DNA from: Moorella sp. Hama-1
GTDB lineage: Bacteria > Bacillota > DSM-521 > Neomoorellales > Neomoorellaceae
Assembly (NCBI RefSeq): GCF_023734095.1
Contig: NZ_AP024620.1
Coordinates: 2,600,501 to 2,664,500 of the forward strand
DNA: 64,000 nt
Direction: 5' to 3'
The notes below the pieces were generated by a model that was not told where the DNA came from, did no database searches, and saw only the letters and a list, made by a program, of their open reading frames with translations. Position 1 is the first letter of the stretch; each line of letters starts with the position of its first letter. Shown piece after piece: positions 62,650 to 64,000 of the stretch. The translations under genes were made by a program, and so were the position numbers.

Positions 62650-63006
62650 GTGCAGTTAAAAGACCAGATTAAGTGCGCTATTGCCACCGGCCGGCTCCGG
62701 CCGGGAGAGCAGTTGCCGACTGTCCGGCAGCTAGCCGTCGAGTTGCGGATCAACCCCAATACCGTCAGCCGGGTTTATTCCGAACTGGAGCGGGAAGGCC
62801 TGCTGGCCACCCGCCAGGGTAAAGGGAGCTTTGTCCAGGAAAAAAACGTCGTCAGCCCGGCGTTGCCGGTACTGGAAAAGCTGATTGATGATCTTCTGGT
62901 AAGGGCTTTAGAACTGGGGTTTTCAATAGATCAAGTTATGGACATACTGCAGAAAAAGGTTAAGGAGGCTGAGCCAATTGGCCCGGAAAAAGGAAAACGG
63001 GAATAG
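62650..63006 (+). CDS. GntR-family (YtrA-type) transcriptional regulator
   Basis: A winged-helix regulator of the short YtrA class. Core: KDQIKCAIATGRLRPGEQLP, TVRQLAVELRINPNTVSRVY and ELEREGLLATRQGKGSFV, with a C-terminal helix for dimerisation. The first credible start codon in frame is GTG at 62650, but homologous sequence extends back to about 62608 (FPLKIKPDTGIPIYVQ). Where an ATG is expected the codon is TAT. It may use a rare start or carry a start-codon mutation. It overlaps slipin by 29 bp. Confidence 0.88.
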   Translation: MQLKDQIKCAIATGRLRPGEQLPTVRQLAVELRINPNTVSRVYSELEREGLLATRQGKGSFVQEKNVVSPALPVLEKLIDDLLVRALELGFSIDQVMDILQKKVKEAEPIGPEKGKRE

Positions 63007-63931
63007 TGAGGAAAAAAGGAAAATAAAGGTTGCCGGTGACCATTCCCTGCATGTAAATAGCGTGGCTATATTCCTTTTTCTGGTAATCGCCGGGCTAGGG
63101 ATCTGGTGGGGTTTATCCACCAGCAGTCCTGCTATAGCTATAATAACGACGCTGATAGCCCTGGTGCTGGCGGCAGCTATTAGAATCGCCCGCCAGTGGG
63201 AAAAGGCCGTGGTCCTACGCCTGGGGAGATTCCACCGCCTCGCCGGACCCGGGTTCTTCTTGATTATCCCCATTATCGACAGCGTGACTACCTGGATCGA
63301 TCAGCGGGTAATGGCCACCCCTTTTAACGCCGAGCAAACCCTGACCAAGGATACCGTGCCCGTCGACGTGGACGCTGTCCTATTCTGGGTGGTCTGGGAT
63401 GCCCAGAAGGCCGCTCTGGAAGTGGCCAATTACCAGGACGCTGTGGCCTGGGCGGCCCAAACCGCATTGCGGGACATTATCGGTAAGACCCTGCTCTCGG
63501 AAATGCTGGCCGGGCGGGATAAAATCGACGAAGAACTGCGGAAGGTGATCGATCAGCGTACTGAGCCCTGGGGGGTCGCCGTGCAATCGGTGGAGATCCG
63601 CGATGTAATCATTCCGGCCAACCTGCAGGATGCCATGTCCCGGGAGGCTCAGGCCGAAAGGGAACGCAAGGCACGAATTATCCTGGGTACGGCTGAAACA
63701 GAGATTGCTCAGAAGTTTGCTGAAGCAGCCGGGGCTTATCAAAACAACCCGGTGGCCATGCATCTACGGGCTATGAACATGCTCTACGAAGGTCTGAAAG
63801 AGAAAGGTGCTCTAATCGTAGTACCCAGCACGGCGGTGGAAACTATGGGGCTGGGAACCATCAGTGGCCTGGCTTCTTTGCGCCATGGCAGCCTGGAGCA
63901 GGTAACCGGTGACGATGGGAATAAATCGTAA
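62978..63931 (+). CDS. Slipin / stomatin-like SPFH membrane protein
   Basis: 317 residues. TTG start with AAGGAGG upstream. Hydrophobic hairpin at about 28-70, then the SPFH (band 7) domain (EKAVVLRLGRFHRLAGPGFF, IDQRVMATPFNAEQTLTKDT, VQSVEIRDVIIPANLQDAMS). An Ala/Glu-rich coiled coil follows (about 215-255). Such proteins scaffold membrane microdomains and often pair with NfeD or proteases. It is under the GntR-type regulator. Confidence 0.94.
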   Translation: MARKKENGNSEEKRKIKVAGDHSLHVNSVAIFLFLVIAGLGIWWGLSTSSPAIAIITTLIALVLAAAIRIARQWEKAVVLRLGRFHRLAGPGFFLIIPIIDSVTTWIDQRVMATPFNAEQTLTKDTVPVDVDAVLFWVVWDAQKAALEVANYQDAVAWAAQTALRDIIGKTLLSEMLAGRDKIDEELRKVIDQRTEPWGVAVQSVEIRDVIIPANLQDAMSREAQAERERKARIILGTAETEIAQKFAEAAGAYQNNPVAMHLRAMNMLYEGLKEKGALIVVPSTAVETMGLGTISGLASLRHGSLEQVTGDDGNKS

Positions 63932-63978
63932 ACATTTTAAAAAATGAAGCCCCGGAAAGTCTGGGAGGGGCAAGGGGC

Positions 63979-64000
63979 ATGATTGCTCTAGTAAGACTGG
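63979..64000 (+). CDS. Start of a further gene (cut by window)
   Basis: ATG behind ggaggggcaagggg, 48 bp after slipin; only MIALVRL is visible. It would be the third gene of the operon. Identity cannot be judged. Confidence 0.35.

Overview
The window looks like chromosome of a spore-forming, thermophilic, acetogen-type Clostridium relative, most likely Moorella (M. thermoacetica or a close species). This is inferred from high GC, frequent TTG/GTG starts behind strong Shine-Dalgarno (SD) sequences, GerA/B/C germinant receptor genes, a BioW-type biotin operon and the protein sequences themselves. No database was searched.

Layout. (1) 1-2.8 kb: tail of an ECF-type ATPase, two small unknown genes and a chemoreceptor with a C-terminal Cache-like domain. 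(2) 2.9-10.3 kb, minus strand: histidine operon hisZ-G-D-B-H-A-F-IE, followed at 10.6 kb by a YerC/TrpR-like regulator. (3) 11-16 kb, minus: gerA-gerB-gerC and a small membrane protein. (4) 16.3-29.4 kb, minus: the de novo purine operon purE-B-C-S-Q-L-F-M-N-H-D. It starts from a consensus sigma-A promoter, a guanine-type riboswitch and a terminator-like hairpin. (5) 30-30.8 kb: a VapBC-like pair. (6) 30.8-36 kb, minus: biotin operon bioB-W-F-D-A with a BirA-type operator at its promoter. (7) 36-50 kb: accessory region with a LysM/beta-lactamase-fold protein, an old-yellow-enzyme-family Fe-S flavoenzyme, an ECF transporter whose S subunit looks broken, a TudS-like protein, a KhtTU-like K+ antiporter, two standalone LigD-type polymerases, toxin/antitoxin genes and several gene remnants. 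(8) 50.8-54.5 kb, minus: ECF sigma factor, zinc-finger anti-sigma and two exported, membrane-anchored polymer-forming (bactofilin-like) proteins. (9) 55-64 kb: an SPL-family radical SAM protein, second copies of the Uma2 and flavoenzyme genes, a copper-amine-oxidase-N/WD40 exported protein, and a YtrA-type GntR regulator with slipin.

The most unusual signal is a dispersed fold-back repeat (called R here, about 380 bp when complete) and an associated hairpin element (X, about 130 bp). They sit between genes, four times inside the purine operon alone, always in the same orientation relative to transcription. Their downstream edge supplies, or lies beside, the SD sequence of the next gene. R can fold through a long imperfect inverted repeat whose inner stem varies by a wobble change between copies. 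No transposase is attached. The second theme is duplication and decay between 37 and 62 kb: two flavoenzyme genes with mosaic identity, paired Uma2 and LigD-polymerase genes, and a duplicated block holding the end of the amine-oxidase-like gene and an AbrB antitoxin. GerW, rhodanese, YedE, Rpn and ECF-S reading frames there are also broken.
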